A DNA stretch of 26,176 nucleotides from a virus. The DNA lies in the IMG/VR virus record IMGVR_UViG_3300028025_001967, positions 1-26,176 of that record. The stretch is one strand, 5' to 3'. Under the pieces are notes generated by a model, which saw only the letters and a program-made list of their open reading frames with translations, ran no database searches and had not been told where the DNA came from. The position numbers and the translations under genes are program-made. Shown here piece after piece: positions 8,843 to 16,527 of the stretch (its first letter is position 1; each line of letters opens with the position of its first letter).

Positions 8843-10534
8843 ATGGCTATCGGCGATTACTTAAGTTACTTAAATCCTACAAATTACAATGTATTTGGTG
8901 TTGAGAATCCTACTTATAGTGGATTACTAGGACCAGAGCAGTCTCAAGCATTATCACAACGATCTAATATTGCTGGCTTATTAGGCGCGGCTGCTGCATT
9001 GGCTCAAGGTATGAGTAAACAAGGTCCTAGAAGGTCTGGACTGCAAAATGTTATAGGTGCTTTAGGTGCAGGTTACGGTGCATCAGGTCAGGCATATCAA
9101 GGCGGTATAGAGCAGATGGCTAACGCTCAGAAGTTGGCTCAAATGCGACTTCAAATGCAACAAACTGCTCAAACTCAGCAAGCTATCGAAGGCTTAATAA
9201 ATGATCCACGAATTAAGAATGATCCTTTAAAAGTTGCATATATTCGAGCTAATCCTGCTGAGGCATTGAAACTGTATTCTGAGTTATTGCCAATTCAAGA
9301 AGCGGCTAGAGGTGGTCAACCACAAGTTCAACCTGCTGCTGTTGCTCCTTCTGCACCAGTACCAGTTGCTGCTCCACAAGAAGCTGTTGTTCAACCAGTT
9401 AACGAAGCACCAATTGCTCAACAAGTTGTTGCTGCTGGAGAAAATCAACTTCAGGGTGTAAATGTCACAGCAAAAACAAGCAGAGCAGCACCATTAATAG
9501 CACAGCAAGATGCATTACTTAATCAAATGCGAATATATTCTGATATTCAATTTGCTGGAAATCCAAGAGCTAAAGATATTATTGATAATGCTAATAAATC
9601 TTTAGAACAAATTACTAAACAAATTAATAAAATATCAGTTGAAGAATTTGACTTTTCTGGCTTAAAGAAAAGACTTCCTCCTGAATATGCTGGTCGTGTT
9701 GATGATATACAGCAAAATGCTGGTTCTTTAACTATGGATCAATTAATTGCAAAGACAGAAGCATTAAGCAAAGAAGCAACTGAATTTAAGCAAAAAACAA
9801 CTGATTACACTAATGAAGTTCGTAGAACTGCTGCTGAACTTTATCCTAAGACACCATTAAATGAACTTAATGCAGATCAAATGAAGCGGCTTAACGCTGT
9901 TTTATTGCAACGCGAAAAACAACTTCGTAAATCTGGAGCTACAGTTATAGATATGGGTCAAAAGACTGTTGCTGTAGAACGTGCAAAAGCACAAGTAGCT
10001 GCTGAAAGTGCTGCTGAAGGTGCTTTAGCTGTTGCTGGTGATGTTAGGGCTATTGTTGATGTGTTGAAACCATATCAAGGTGGGAAATTAGATCAACTTA
10101 AAGCTGAATTAGGACCATATTTCCCCGGTACTAATTTTGCAAAAATATCAACCGCTGCTGGTATTGCTGAGGCTCTAAGAGCTAAAATTGCTCCTACATT
10201 GCGTGTACAGGGTTCCGGTGCTACTTCAGACTTTGAGATAAAGCAATTTATGTCTGCAATTCCTTCTTTAGCTCAGTATCCTGAAGGTCGTGAATTGTTG
10301 GCTACATACACACAACGATTTGCAGATAGAGCAGCAGCAGCGGCAGACATTAAAGCTAAGATGATTGAAGATGGTACATATTCATTAAAAGCATTTCAGA
10401 ATCAATTAAAAACTGCTGGCTATGAAACTGTATTAACTCCAGAAGATTTGCAAAGGTTAAATACATTTAATAAACCTCCAGCTGCAGGAAGTTCGTTACC
10501 TCCTGATGTTAGACGCAGATATGGTCTTCAATAA
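8843..10534 (+). CDS. Large probable DNA-ejection/internal virion protein
   Basis: 563 residues, almost entirely helical and rich in Gln and Ala. N-terminal part: IGDYLSYLNP start, an amphipathic Ala/Gly helix (IAGLLGAAAALAQGM) and a Gly-rich NVIGALGAGYGASGQAYQGG segment. Middle: a Pro/Ala/Val/Gln linker (about residues 155-195). C-terminal part: coiled-coil-like helices and a conserved block around LRVQGSGATSDFEIKQFMSAIPSL, then FADRAAAAADIKAKMIEDG. The GSG-TSD-E pattern recurs in phage internal virion proteins. No lytic transglycosylase motif is visible. It probably forms part of the core injected during infection. Starts three bases after the previous stop. Confidence 0.65.
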   Translation: MAIGDYLSYLNPTNYNVFGVENPTYSGLLGPEQSQALSQRSNIAGLLGAAAALAQGMSKQGPRRSGLQNVIGALGAGYGASGQAYQGGIEQMANAQKLAQMRLQMQQTAQTQQAIEGLINDPRIKNDPLKVAYIRANPAEALKLYSELLPIQEAARGGQPQVQPAAVAPSAPVPVAAPQEAVVQPVNEAPIAQQVVAAGENQLQGVNVTAKTSRAAPLIAQQDALLNQMRIYSDIQFAGNPRAKDIIDNANKSLEQITKQINKISVEEFDFSGLKKRLPPEYAGRVDDIQQNAGSLTMDQLIAKTEALSKEATEFKQKTTDYTNEVRRTAAELYPKTPLNELNADQMKRLNAVLLQREKQLRKSGATVIDMGQKTVAVERAKAQVAAESAAEGALAVAGDVRAIVDVLKPYQGGKLDQLKAELGPYFPGTNFAKISTAAGIAEALRAKIAPTLRVQGSGATSDFEIKQFMSAIPSLAQYPEGRELLATYTQRFADRAAAAADIKAKMIEDGTYSLKAFQNQLKTAGYETVLTPEDLQRLNTFNKPPAAGSSLPPDVRRRYGLQ

Positions 10535-10542
10535 GGTTAATT

Positions 10543-12249
10543 ATGGCTATAACACTACAAGACTTAGAAAGAGCATTACTTGAAGCTGACAAGGCTGGAG
10601 ATACTACGTCTGCTAATTTGTTTGCTAATGAAATAAAAAAAATACAACAGTCGCAACAGCCACAAGAAGGTGGTGTAATTTCAGGTGCTCAGAAACGCAT
10701 ATCACAGGCTGGTGAAGGTATAACTGGCATGGGTATGCGTATTGGAGAAATGTTAGGTTTTACTTCTCCAGAGCAAATGAGGCAGTATGAATCTAGAGTA
10801 CAGCAAGAACGTTCTGTAATGTCTCCTACGTATCAATCAATGAGTCCTACTGGTGGTCGTGAGATTGCAGGTTCCACTATGGTTGATGTCCTTGCTAGTT
10901 TAATGGGTGGTACTGGACTTAAAGCAGCTAAGAATATTCCTTTTGTTGGTGGAACTGCTGAGGCTTTAGGTGGCGCGTTAGCTCCTACAACTGTCCCACA
11001 AGCTATTGGTGGTGGTGCATTGTATTCTTTGACTACCCCATCAGAAAGTGGCTCTGAGGCTGCATCTAAAGCAGCATTAGGATCAGTCTTTGGTGGAGGC
11101 TCACAATTCTTATTGCGTCAACTTGGCTTGGCTCCAAAATTAGAGCCTAACTTAACTCCACAGCAACAAGAAGTAGCTCGTAGAGCATTAGAGCAAGGGT
11201 TCCAACTCGATCCTACACAAATTACTGGCTATGGTGGTGGATTAAGAGAAGGCATTAAGTCTCGTTTCCCTATTGCTAGAGAAGCATTTACTCGTCTTGA
11301 AGAAAACAATCAAAACCAGACAAATAACATTGCAAAAAGTCTAATTAAAATACCGCAATCAGCAGATTTAACTAATGAGTCAATGGAAACTGCATTTAAG
11401 TCTGCCCTTAATAATTATCAAGTTTTACAAAAAGTTCCATCAATACAAGGCGATCAAAAATTTGTACAAACAGTAAATGGTGAATTAAGTAGATTAAATA
11501 AAATACCTAAATCACAACTTAGTGCTGATGATAAAAAAGCTATTCGTGTATTAAATGAATATAAGAGTTTTGGCACTCAATCAATATCTGGTGATGAGGC
11601 ATTTATCCGTTCTAAAGCTATTGGTAACAACTTATTCCAAGCACAGAAATCTGGCTCTGGAGAAGCTGCTAACGCATTTAAAACGCTTCGTAGCGCATTT
11701 GAACAGTCAATTGAAGATTACTTATCAAGTCCAGCTAATTTAATGCGTACTAATGGCAAAGCAACATTAGACCAGTTTAAAGATGGTCGTAAAACGCTAT
11801 CTAATTGGTATTTAATTGATAGTGCGTTTAATCGTGATACTGGTAATGTAAGTGCATCTAAGTTATCGCGTGAGTTGGCTAAGAAACCTACGTATGGCAC
11901 TACTAAAGAGCCTATTGAAACTGCTGCTCAATTGAGTGGTGCGTTCCCTAGAGCATTCCCTAGTAGCGGAACATCAGAAAGAATGTCTTATGGTGATCCA
12001 TTATCATTATTGTTTCAGTCACCAGTAGCAATTCCTGCTTATTTAGCTACTTCTCAGCCAGTACGTAATATTCTTGGTCAGAGATATTTAGGTGCAAAGC
12101 CGGAAGGACTATTGGGTAATATTTATGGTGGCATTTCTACTGCTGGTGGTTATTTGCCTCAACCTGCTAGAAATGCATTTGGTCGGGCTTTAATGTCTGC
12201 TGAACAACAGCAATTAATGCAAACGCTACAGCCTACTTATGGTCAATAA
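10543..12249 (+). CDS. Large probable DNA-ejection/internal virion protein
   Basis: 568 residues. A helical N-terminus (LQDLERALLEADKAGDTTSANLFANEI) leads into a glycine-zipper-like region at about residues 105-195 (VDVLASLMGGTGLKAAKNIPFVGGTAEALGGALAP, AIGGGALYSL, AALGSVFGGGSQFLL) that could make a membrane-spanning assembly. This is followed by a conserved block with PQQQEVARRALEQGFQLDP and GGLREGIKSRFPIAREAF, then long helices. The glycine zippers and length fit podoviral ejection proteins that build a channel across the envelope. The role is inferred; no enzyme motif is seen. Preceded by AAGGTTAATT as ribosome binding site. Confidence 0.65.
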   Translation: MAITLQDLERALLEADKAGDTTSANLFANEIKKIQQSQQPQEGGVISGAQKRISQAGEGITGMGMRIGEMLGFTSPEQMRQYESRVQQERSVMSPTYQSMSPTGGREIAGSTMVDVLASLMGGTGLKAAKNIPFVGGTAEALGGALAPTTVPQAIGGGALYSLTTPSESGSEAASKAALGSVFGGGSQFLLRQLGLAPKLEPNLTPQQQEVARRALEQGFQLDPTQITGYGGGLREGIKSRFPIAREAFTRLEENNQNQTNNIAKSLIKIPQSADLTNESMETAFKSALNNYQVLQKVPSIQGDQKFVQTVNGELSRLNKIPKSQLSADDKKAIRVLNEYKSFGTQSISGDEAFIRSKAIGNNLFQAQKSGSGEAANAFKTLRSAFEQSIEDYLSSPANLMRTNGKATLDQFKDGRKTLSNWYLIDSAFNRDTGNVSASKLSRELAKKPTYGTTKEPIETAAQLSGAFPRAFPSSGTSERMSYGDPLSLLFQSPVAIPAYLATSQPVRNILGQRYLGAKPEGLLGNIYGGISTAGGYLPQPARNAFGRALMSAEQQQLMQTLQPTYGQ

Positions 12250-12259
12250 AGGTTAAATC

Positions 12260-12979
12260 ATGGCAAAGAACAAGATTAGTGAATATAGTGCTACCGCATC
12301 CAATAACACGGATATTGGCGGTATTAACATTTCGGAAGGGTGTGCCCCAAGCGGAATTAATAACGCTATTCGGGAATTAATGGCACAGCTTAAAGATCAG
12401 CAAACAGGCGCAGATGCTGATAATTTTGTCGTAGGTGGTGCATTTACCTGCTCTGGTGCTGCTGTATTTAGCTCGACTGTAGCGTTAGGCGCATCAGCTA
12501 CGGCTACGACTCAATCGGCAAACGATAACTCTACTAAGGTAGCTACGACTGCTTATGTTGGTAACTCTATAGCTCTTGCTTATCCAGTAGGTTCAATATA
12601 TATCAATGCCTCTGTTAGCACTAACCCTGCTACATTGTTTGGATTTGGTACATGGACTGCGTTTGGTGCTGGTCGTGTAATGGTTGGTCTTAATGCAAGT
12701 GATTCGTCATTTGATACTCTTGAAGAAACTGGTGGCTCTAAAGATGCTGTTGTTGTTAGCCATACTCACTCAGTTAGCGATCCGGGTCACAGTCATACAA
12801 TAGGATTCCAAAATCATACAATCGATCAAAATGCTGGATCGGCTGGTCTTGTTAGACAAGGTACATCAAACACAAGCACGCAAACTACAGGTATCTCAAT
12901 TAATTCAACTGGTGACTCTGCTACTAACGCTAACTTGCAACCATACATTGTTGTTTATATGTGGAAACGGACAGCCTAA
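12260..12979 (+). CDS. Tail fibre protein with collar-like C-terminal domain
   Basis: 239 residues. The N-terminus (KISEYSATASNNTDIGGINISEGCAPSGINNAIRELMAQLKD) is the conserved virion-attachment segment of many fibres. A short repeat stalk follows (SGAAVFSSTVALGASATATTQSANDNSTKVATTAYV). From about residue 105, AYPVGSIYINASVSTNPATLFGFGTW, then GRVMVGLNA, EETGGSKDAVVV, HTHS..DPGHSH and the ending NLQPYIVVYMWKRT match the tail-collar/T4 gp12-like receptor-binding tip. The HTHS and HSH motifs are the type that hold metal ions in fibre tips. Likely role: adsorption to host surface. A good AAAGGTTAAATC leader precedes ATG. Confidence 0.8.
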   Translation: MAKNKISEYSATASNNTDIGGINISEGCAPSGINNAIRELMAQLKDQQTGADADNFVVGGAFTCSGAAVFSSTVALGASATATTQSANDNSTKVATTAYVGNSIALAYPVGSIYINASVSTNPATLFGFGTWTAFGAGRVMVGLNASDSSFDTLEETGGSKDAVVVSHTHSVSDPGHSHTIGFQNHTIDQNAGSAGLVRQGTSNTSTQTTGISINSTGDSATNANLQPYIVVYMWKRTA

Positions 12980-12980
12980 C

Positions 12981-13166
12981 ATGGACAAAATACAACTTAC
13001 TGACGAGCAGATTGACCATATCGCGGAACGTGCTGCAGAGGTAGCATTTAAGCGTATCTATGAAGAAGTAGGTCGGTCAGTTGTAAAGAAGATATTCTGG
13101 ATAGTAGGTGCTGGTGCGCTAGGTCTAATGATCTGGTTAGCTGGTAACGGTCAACTACCTAAGTAA
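12981..13166 (+). CDS. Small single-pass membrane protein (unknown)
   Basis: 61 residues starting at ATG 12981, one base after the fibre stop. It opens with a polar helix, DKIQLTDEQIDHIAERAAEVAFKRIYEEVGRSVVKK (two stretches), followed by one membrane span at about residues 36-55 (IFWIVGAGALGLMIWLAG) and a short NGQLPK tail. The topology is N-terminal domain in the cytoplasm with one TM helix. Related small proteins are common between fibre and lysis genes of podoviruses. It could assist lysis or superinfection exclusion; neither can be shown here. Confidence 0.6.
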   Translation: MDKIQLTDEQIDHIAERAAEVAFKRIYEEVGRSVVKKIFWIVGAGALGLMIWLAGNGQLPK

Positions 13167-13167
13167 T

Positions 13168-13785
13168 GTGGACCCACTTACAATTCTTGCTGCTGCAAAA
13201 CTGGCTGCAAGTGCAATCAAACAAGGCTGTGAACTGTATCAACAGGCTAAAGCTGATGGCATGGAATTGGTTGATGCATACGGTAAAGCTAAAGATGTGG
13301 TTGCTGACATTAGTAGTCATTTGGGTGGATTTTTCAAAGCGCATGAGCAGCTTGAGAAACACGTACACGAGGAAGAATTAAAGACTAAGAAGGTGCGTGA
13401 TCCTGAGCTATCGGTAAACCAAGAAGCGTTTAATCGTATATTGGCTCAGAAGGAAATGATTCGGCTAGAGACTGAACTACGTGAAATGATGGTGTATCAG
13501 GCTCCGAAGGAACTAGGTGCTATCTGGTCTGAGTTTGAGGTAATGCGGGATAAAGTTAAGGCAGAACGAGCAGAGGTTCAACGTCAGGAATTACTAAAGC
13601 AACAGGCGGCGGTATGGCGACGGGCAAGTATAAGAAGAAAAATCGCGGAGCAGATGACATCAATAATCGCGGTAGTGTTCATAATATTGTGGTTCCTATG
13701 GCTGATGATACTCCTCAGAACGAGTCACACATACCGTTCACTCTACTCCTCACCATATTGGTACTGTGTATTGTGCTCGTTATAG
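13168..13785 (+). CDS. Membrane-anchored coiled-coil protein, late cluster
   Basis: 205 residues from GTG 13168, two bases after the previous stop. It starts DPLTILAAAKLAASAIKQGCELYQQAK, a type of start seen in a widespread phage protein family next to lysis genes, continues through a long charged coiled coil (residues about 60-160, many E/K/R/Q), and has a C-terminal membrane helix at about residues 165-184 (IIAVVFIILWFLWLMILL). The last 20 residues, rich in Tyr and Ser, are encoded where a second gene overlaps in another frame. Function unknown; a role around lysis or the inner membrane is inferred from the context. Confidence 0.65.
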   Translation: MDPLTILAAAKLAASAIKQGCELYQQAKADGMELVDAYGKAKDVVADISSHLGGFFKAHEQLEKHVHEEELKTKKVRDPELSVNQEAFNRILAQKEMIRLETELREMMVYQAPKELGAIWSEFEVMRDKVKAERAEVQRQELLKQQAAVWRRASIRRKIAEQMTSIIAVVFIILWFLWLMILLRTSHTYRSLYSSPYWYCVLCSL

Positions 13786-13907
13786 CGTTGCCTGTGATGG
13801 GCGTAATGTATATGGACATGAATAACGCTACCGTAGTTGCTAACGAAGAAATACGCAAGATGAAAGAATTACGCTTAAAACTGTTAACTGAAATGCAAGG
13901 ACAATAA
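13614..13907 (+). CDS. Small membrane protein overlapping the upstream gene
   Basis: 97 residues if it starts at ATG 13614, which has AGGCGGCGG in front; an alternative ATG at 13698 (giving 69 residues from MADDTPQNESH) would shorten the overlap with the upstream gene from 172 to 88 bases. The protein has a basic N-terminus (GKYKKKNRG), one strong TM segment (about residues 43-65, FTLLLTILVLCIVLVIALPVMGV) and a charged helical C-terminus (EEIRKMKELRLKLLTEMQ). It has no lipobox and the TM is not N-terminal, so it is not a typical Rz or Rz1. TAATG coupling to the holin suggests it is expressed with the lysis genes. Confidence 0.6.
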   Translation: MATGKYKKKNRGADDINNRGSVHNIVVPMADDTPQNESHIPFTLLLTILVLCIVLVIALPVMGVMYMDMNNATVVANEEIRKMKELRLKLLTEMQGQ

Positions 13908-14422
13908 TGCTTACTCTTGTTTCTACTTTAATAAGTTTTCTATCGGGCGGTTTGCCTAAGTTATTAGACTTCTTTCAAGATAAGTCAGATAAGAGCCATG
14001 AATTAAAACTTGCTCAAATTCAGACTGAGCGTGAACTCCAGTTAGCAGCAGCAGGATTTACTGCACAGCAAAAAATAGAAGAAATCAAGCTAGATGAGAT
14101 TAGAACGCAGACTGCTTCTGCGGAGAAAGTATCGCTAATCGACGCACAGCAAGCTGAGATGAGTGCTATCTACGCTCACGATGAATCATTAAGTGAAGGC
14201 ACATCTAAGTGGATGAAGGACTTACGAGCTAGTGTGCGTCCTGTAATTACCTATGGCTTCTTCTTCTTATTGGTTGCTATTGATGCAACACTAGCCTACA
14301 AAGGCATTATTAGTGGCGTAGATTTTAATACGTTAGCTAACCAACTCTGGGATGATGAAACACAGGCTTTATTTGCTTCGATTATTGCGTTCCATTTTGG
14401 TGGTCGTGCTTTCGGCAAATGA
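13907..14422 (+). CDS. 3TM-type holin (phage/GTA holin family)
   Basis: 171 residues. N-terminal hydrophobic helix (LTLVSTLISFLSGGLPKLLDFF), a charged coiled coil (SHELKLAQIQTERELQLAAAG..), then two hydrophobic segments, VRPVITYGFFFLLVAIDATLAYKG (two runs) and ALFASIIAFHFGGRAFG at the C-terminus. This order, including the WxxD/E...F.. GGRAFGK ending, matches the holin-of-3-TMs family first noticed in gene transfer agents. It would permeabilise the inner membrane to release the lysozyme encoded next. TAATG overlap upstream, ATGA overlap with the lysozyme gene downstream, giving a compact lysis cassette. Confidence 0.75.
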   Translation: MLTLVSTLISFLSGGLPKLLDFFQDKSDKSHELKLAQIQTERELQLAAAGFTAQQKIEEIKLDEIRTQTASAEKVSLIDAQQAEMSAIYAHDESLSEGTSKWMKDLRASVRPVITYGFFFLLVAIDATLAYKGIISGVDFNTLANQLWDDETQALFASIIAFHFGGRAFGK

Positions 14423-14895
14423 TTAGTCATAAAGCGTTAGAAATGATAAAGCATCACGAAGGTGTGAGATTAAAGCCTTATCGTTGTCCAGCAAGACTCT
14501 GGACGATTGGCGTAGGTCATGTAATTGATCCTAACCATGCCAAAGTTCCATTTGAAGAACGCAACTTACTGGAAATACCAGATGGTTGGAACCGCAAATT
14601 AACGATGGAAGAAGTAGATGCCATACTTGCTCAAGACCTTAAAAGGTTTGAACGTGGAGTTCTTAGATATTGTCCTAGTGCTGGCACTAAGCAAAGCTGG
14701 TTGGATAGCTTGGTCAGCTTTAGCTTTAACGTAGGGCTAGGAACATTACAGAGGTCAACTCTACGTCAGAAACATAATCGTGGTGACTATGATGGTGCTG
14801 CTGATGAGTTCTTAAAGTATTCTTTAGGAGGCGGTAAGGTTCTTAAAGGACTTGTTAATAGAAGAAAAGATGAGCGAGCTATGTATCTAATGTAA
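14419..14895 (+). CDS. Endolysin, GH24 lysozyme
   Basis: 158 residues. A phage-type lysozyme that cleaves the glycan backbone of peptidoglycan. The catalytic glutamate is E14 in HHEGVRLKPY. C23 takes the place where T4 lysozyme has Asp20, and T29 of WTIGVGH completes the E-C-T triad seen in many phage lysozymes. Further family features are DSLVSFSFNVGLGTLQRSTLR, and GLVNRRKDERAMYL at the end. There is no signal or signal-anchor sequence, so export through the adjacent holin is expected. The start overlaps the holin stop. It is the last gene before the promoter at 14897-14925. Confidence 0.92.
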   Translation: MISHKALEMIKHHEGVRLKPYRCPARLWTIGVGHVIDPNHAKVPFEERNLLEIPDGWNRKLTMEEVDAILAQDLKRFERGVLRYCPSAGTKQSWLDSLVSFSFNVGLGTLQRSTLRQKHNRGDYDGAADEFLKYSLGGGKVLKGLVNRRKDERAMYLM

Positions 14896-14896
14896 T

Positions 14897-14925
14897 TTGT
14901 AATATGATTGCAATAAGTATATGAT
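14897..14925 (+). promoter_or_regulatory. Candidate sigma70 promoter
   Basis: TTGTAA (14897-14902) and TATGAT (14920-14925) are separated by exactly 17 bases in the 41-base gap after the lysozyme stop. The -10 box matches 5/6 and the -35 box 4/6 to consensus. Predicted initiation at about 14932 leaves only about five bases before ATG 14937, so the first message may be leaderless or start slightly upstream. It would drive the Cys-rich protein, phosphoesterase and coiled-coil genes. Based on sequence pattern only. Confidence 0.45.
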
Positions 14926-14936
14926 ATATAGATCAA

Positions 14937-15137
14937 ATGCCTAAAATCAAAATACCTGATGACTGCATGCCAGCTTGTATTAGCTGCGCTTTCTATACTT
15001 GCGAGCCTAAAGAAGATGTAGGCTTCTGCTACCGATACCCACCTACGATTATTGAAGTGGAAGGCGATTATGATAGTTGCTATCCGGTTACTGGTCGAAC
15101 GGATTGGTGCGGTGAATTTATCCGTAGGGTGAACTAA
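14937..15137 (+). CDS. Cys-rich metal- or cluster-binding mini-protein
   Basis: 66 residues with seven cysteines at 10, 14, 17, 22, 31, 48 and 58 (CMPACISCAFYTC, FCYRYPP, DWCGEF). The C..C..C / G-CyRyPP / DWCGEF framework is recurrent in small phage proteins and probably binds zinc or an Fe-S cluster. No convincing ribosome binding site is visible before ATG; the start lies only about five bases beyond the predicted initiation point of the upstream promoter. TAATG overlap links it to the phosphoesterase gene, suggesting joint function or at least joint translation. Biochemical role unknown. Confidence 0.65.
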   Translation: MPKIKIPDDCMPACISCAFYTCEPKEDVGFCYRYPPTIIEVEGDYDSCYPVTGRTDWCGEFIRRVN

Positions 15138-16090
15138 TGAGAGTTACAGACGAAGAATTTATTGAAGTATGGAATCAGTATAACTCAGCGTCTCAAGTAT
15201 CTAAAGCATTAGGATTAACTATTCGGCATACTCACTCTAGGCGTAGAGATATAGAGAGTAAACACTCTATTGTGTTAACTGCTAACGATGCTCGAAGCCC
15301 TACCTTTAATGTAACGATTCCTAATAATGGCGTTAGAGTTAACGTAGAGATAGATGACGGTGTGATTATGGTGGCATCAGATTGCCATTATTATCCGGGA
15401 ATTATATCAACGGCTCATAAGGCTTTCGTTAAGTTAATACCTGAATTATCCCCTCGCATGGTCGTAATTAATGGAGATGCGTTCGACGGTGCATCAATCA
15501 GCCGCCATGACCCTATAGGATGGCAGAAGATGCCTTCAGTTAAGCAGGAACTAGACGCCTGTCAGGATCGTTTAGGTGAGATTGAGAACGCTTCTAAGAA
15601 CGCTAAATTACATTTTACGTGGGGTAACCACGATATGCGGTTTAACACTCGTCTAGCGGCTCAGGCTGGTACTGCATTTGAAGGTGTACATGGGATGAAT
15701 CTAACGGATCATTTTCCTCGATGGCAGTTCAGCACGAGTATTATGGTTAATGAGCATACGATGATTAAACATAGATGGCATAACGGAATTCATGCGGTAT
15801 ACAACAATACGTTGAAATCAGGTGTCTCGTTTGTGACTGGGCATTTGCACTCATTAAAGGTTACGCCGTGGACAGATATGGGTGCTCAGAAAACTAGATA
15901 CGGTGTAGATACAGGCACTATGGCTAACTTAGATGATCCTGCGTTTGAGTATGCTGAGGATAACCCTAAGAACTGGCGTAGTGGTTTTGCTGTATTGACG
16001 TTCTGGCAGGGTAAGTTGATGCCTCCAGAGCTATGTGAAGTAATCTCAGAAGGTATTGTATATTTCAGAGGTAAAATTATTGAAGTGTAG
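15137..16090 (+). CDS. Calcineurin-like metallophosphoesterase with N-terminal HTH
   Basis: 317 residues. The first 45 (TDEEFIEVWNQYNSASQVSKALGL...RHTHSRRRDIE) look like a helix-turn-helix DNA-binding module. The catalytic domain runs from about 75 to 300 with all metallophosphoesterase motifs in order: SDCHYYPG 81-88 (D82, H84), NGDAFDG 112-118 (D114), GNHD 163-166, H212 in IKHRWH, and GHLHS 235-239. Such enzymes use a two-metal centre to cleave phosphoesters in nucleic acids, nucleotides or proteins; the HTH fusion suggests nucleic acid. Phage homologues are frequent but their substrate is not settled. A role in DNA processing, repair or counter-defence is inference. Confidence 0.85.
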   Translation: MRVTDEEFIEVWNQYNSASQVSKALGLTIRHTHSRRRDIESKHSIVLTANDARSPTFNVTIPNNGVRVNVEIDDGVIMVASDCHYYPGIISTAHKAFVKLIPELSPRMVVINGDAFDGASISRHDPIGWQKMPSVKQELDACQDRLGEIENASKNAKLHFTWGNHDMRFNTRLAAQAGTAFEGVHGMNLTDHFPRWQFSTSIMVNEHTMIKHRWHNGIHAVYNNTLKSGVSFVTGHLHSLKVTPWTDMGAQKTRYGVDTGTMANLDDPAFEYAEDNPKNWRSGFAVLTFWQGKLMPPELCEVISEGIVYFRGKIIEV

Positions 16091-16099
16091 GAGAGCTAT

Positions 16100-16303
16100 A
16101 TGTCCGACTTTATTCAAAAACAAATTGATGCGTCTGAGCGTTTATTCAATGTAATGCTTGAGGATCATAAGCAACGGTTTGAGAAAATTGCAGCAGTTTA
16201 CTCATTAAGTGAAAGTCTGCAAAAAAAATTAAACGAGCGTGATCTAGAAATTGCAAGATTGCGTCAACAGCTACGAATCTATGAATCAATAGATTTTATG
16301 TAA
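16100..16303 (+). CDS. Small coiled-coil protein (unknown)
   Basis: 67 residues, almost wholly helical with heptad character from about 20 to 62 (LEDHKQRFEKIAAVYSLSESLQKKLNERDLEIARLRQQL). A strong GGAGAG ribosome binding site lies nine bases after the phosphoesterase stop. It is the last rightward gene before the leftward operon, and its last 25 bases overlap the end of the convergent gene 16279-16527. No function assigned. Confidence 0.55.
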   Translation: MSDFIQKQIDASERLFNVMLEDHKQRFEKIAAVYSLSESLQKKLNERDLEIARLRQQLRIYESIDFM

Positions 16304-16527
16304 TTCATCATCTCAGCGTTCATTTTAGCTCTTGCCCATTTATCTGGTCCTGATAACTGCATCAGGGCTAATGAGAATTGCACGAAGTTATTGAGCTTTT
16401 CTAACTCTAATTCATCTACTTCGCCATTACGAATGCCTCTAATGACGTTAGTTATCCCAATTCTATTGCCATCAATTATGGCTTGCCAGTCATAATCTTC
16501 CTTACGATTGCGTGGATTCTTAGTCAT
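16279..16527 (-). CDS. Hypothetical small protein, end of leftward operon
   Basis: 82 residues, basic N-terminus (TKNPRNRKEDYDW) then helices: QAIIDGNRIGITNVIRGIRNGEVDELELEKLNNFVQ (two runs) and SGPDKWARAKMNAEMMNYIKS. No recognised domain. It overlaps the start of its upstream neighbour's 3' end by eight bases, consistent with translational coupling, and is the most distal gene of the leftward unit. Its 3' end overlaps the convergent coiled-coil gene, so the two transcripts are mutually antisense there. Confidence 0.55.
   Translation of the reverse strand: MTKNPRNRKEDYDWQAIIDGNRIGITNVIRGIRNGEVDELELEKLNNFVQFSLALMQLSGPDKWARAKMNAEMMNYIKSIDS

Noticed and set aside
13168-13907. Rz/Rz1 spanin pair from overlapping membrane genes
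   Set aside because: The first protein has a C-terminal, not N-terminal, TM helix and the second has neither a signal peptide nor a valid lipobox (LVLC lacks a small residue before Cys).
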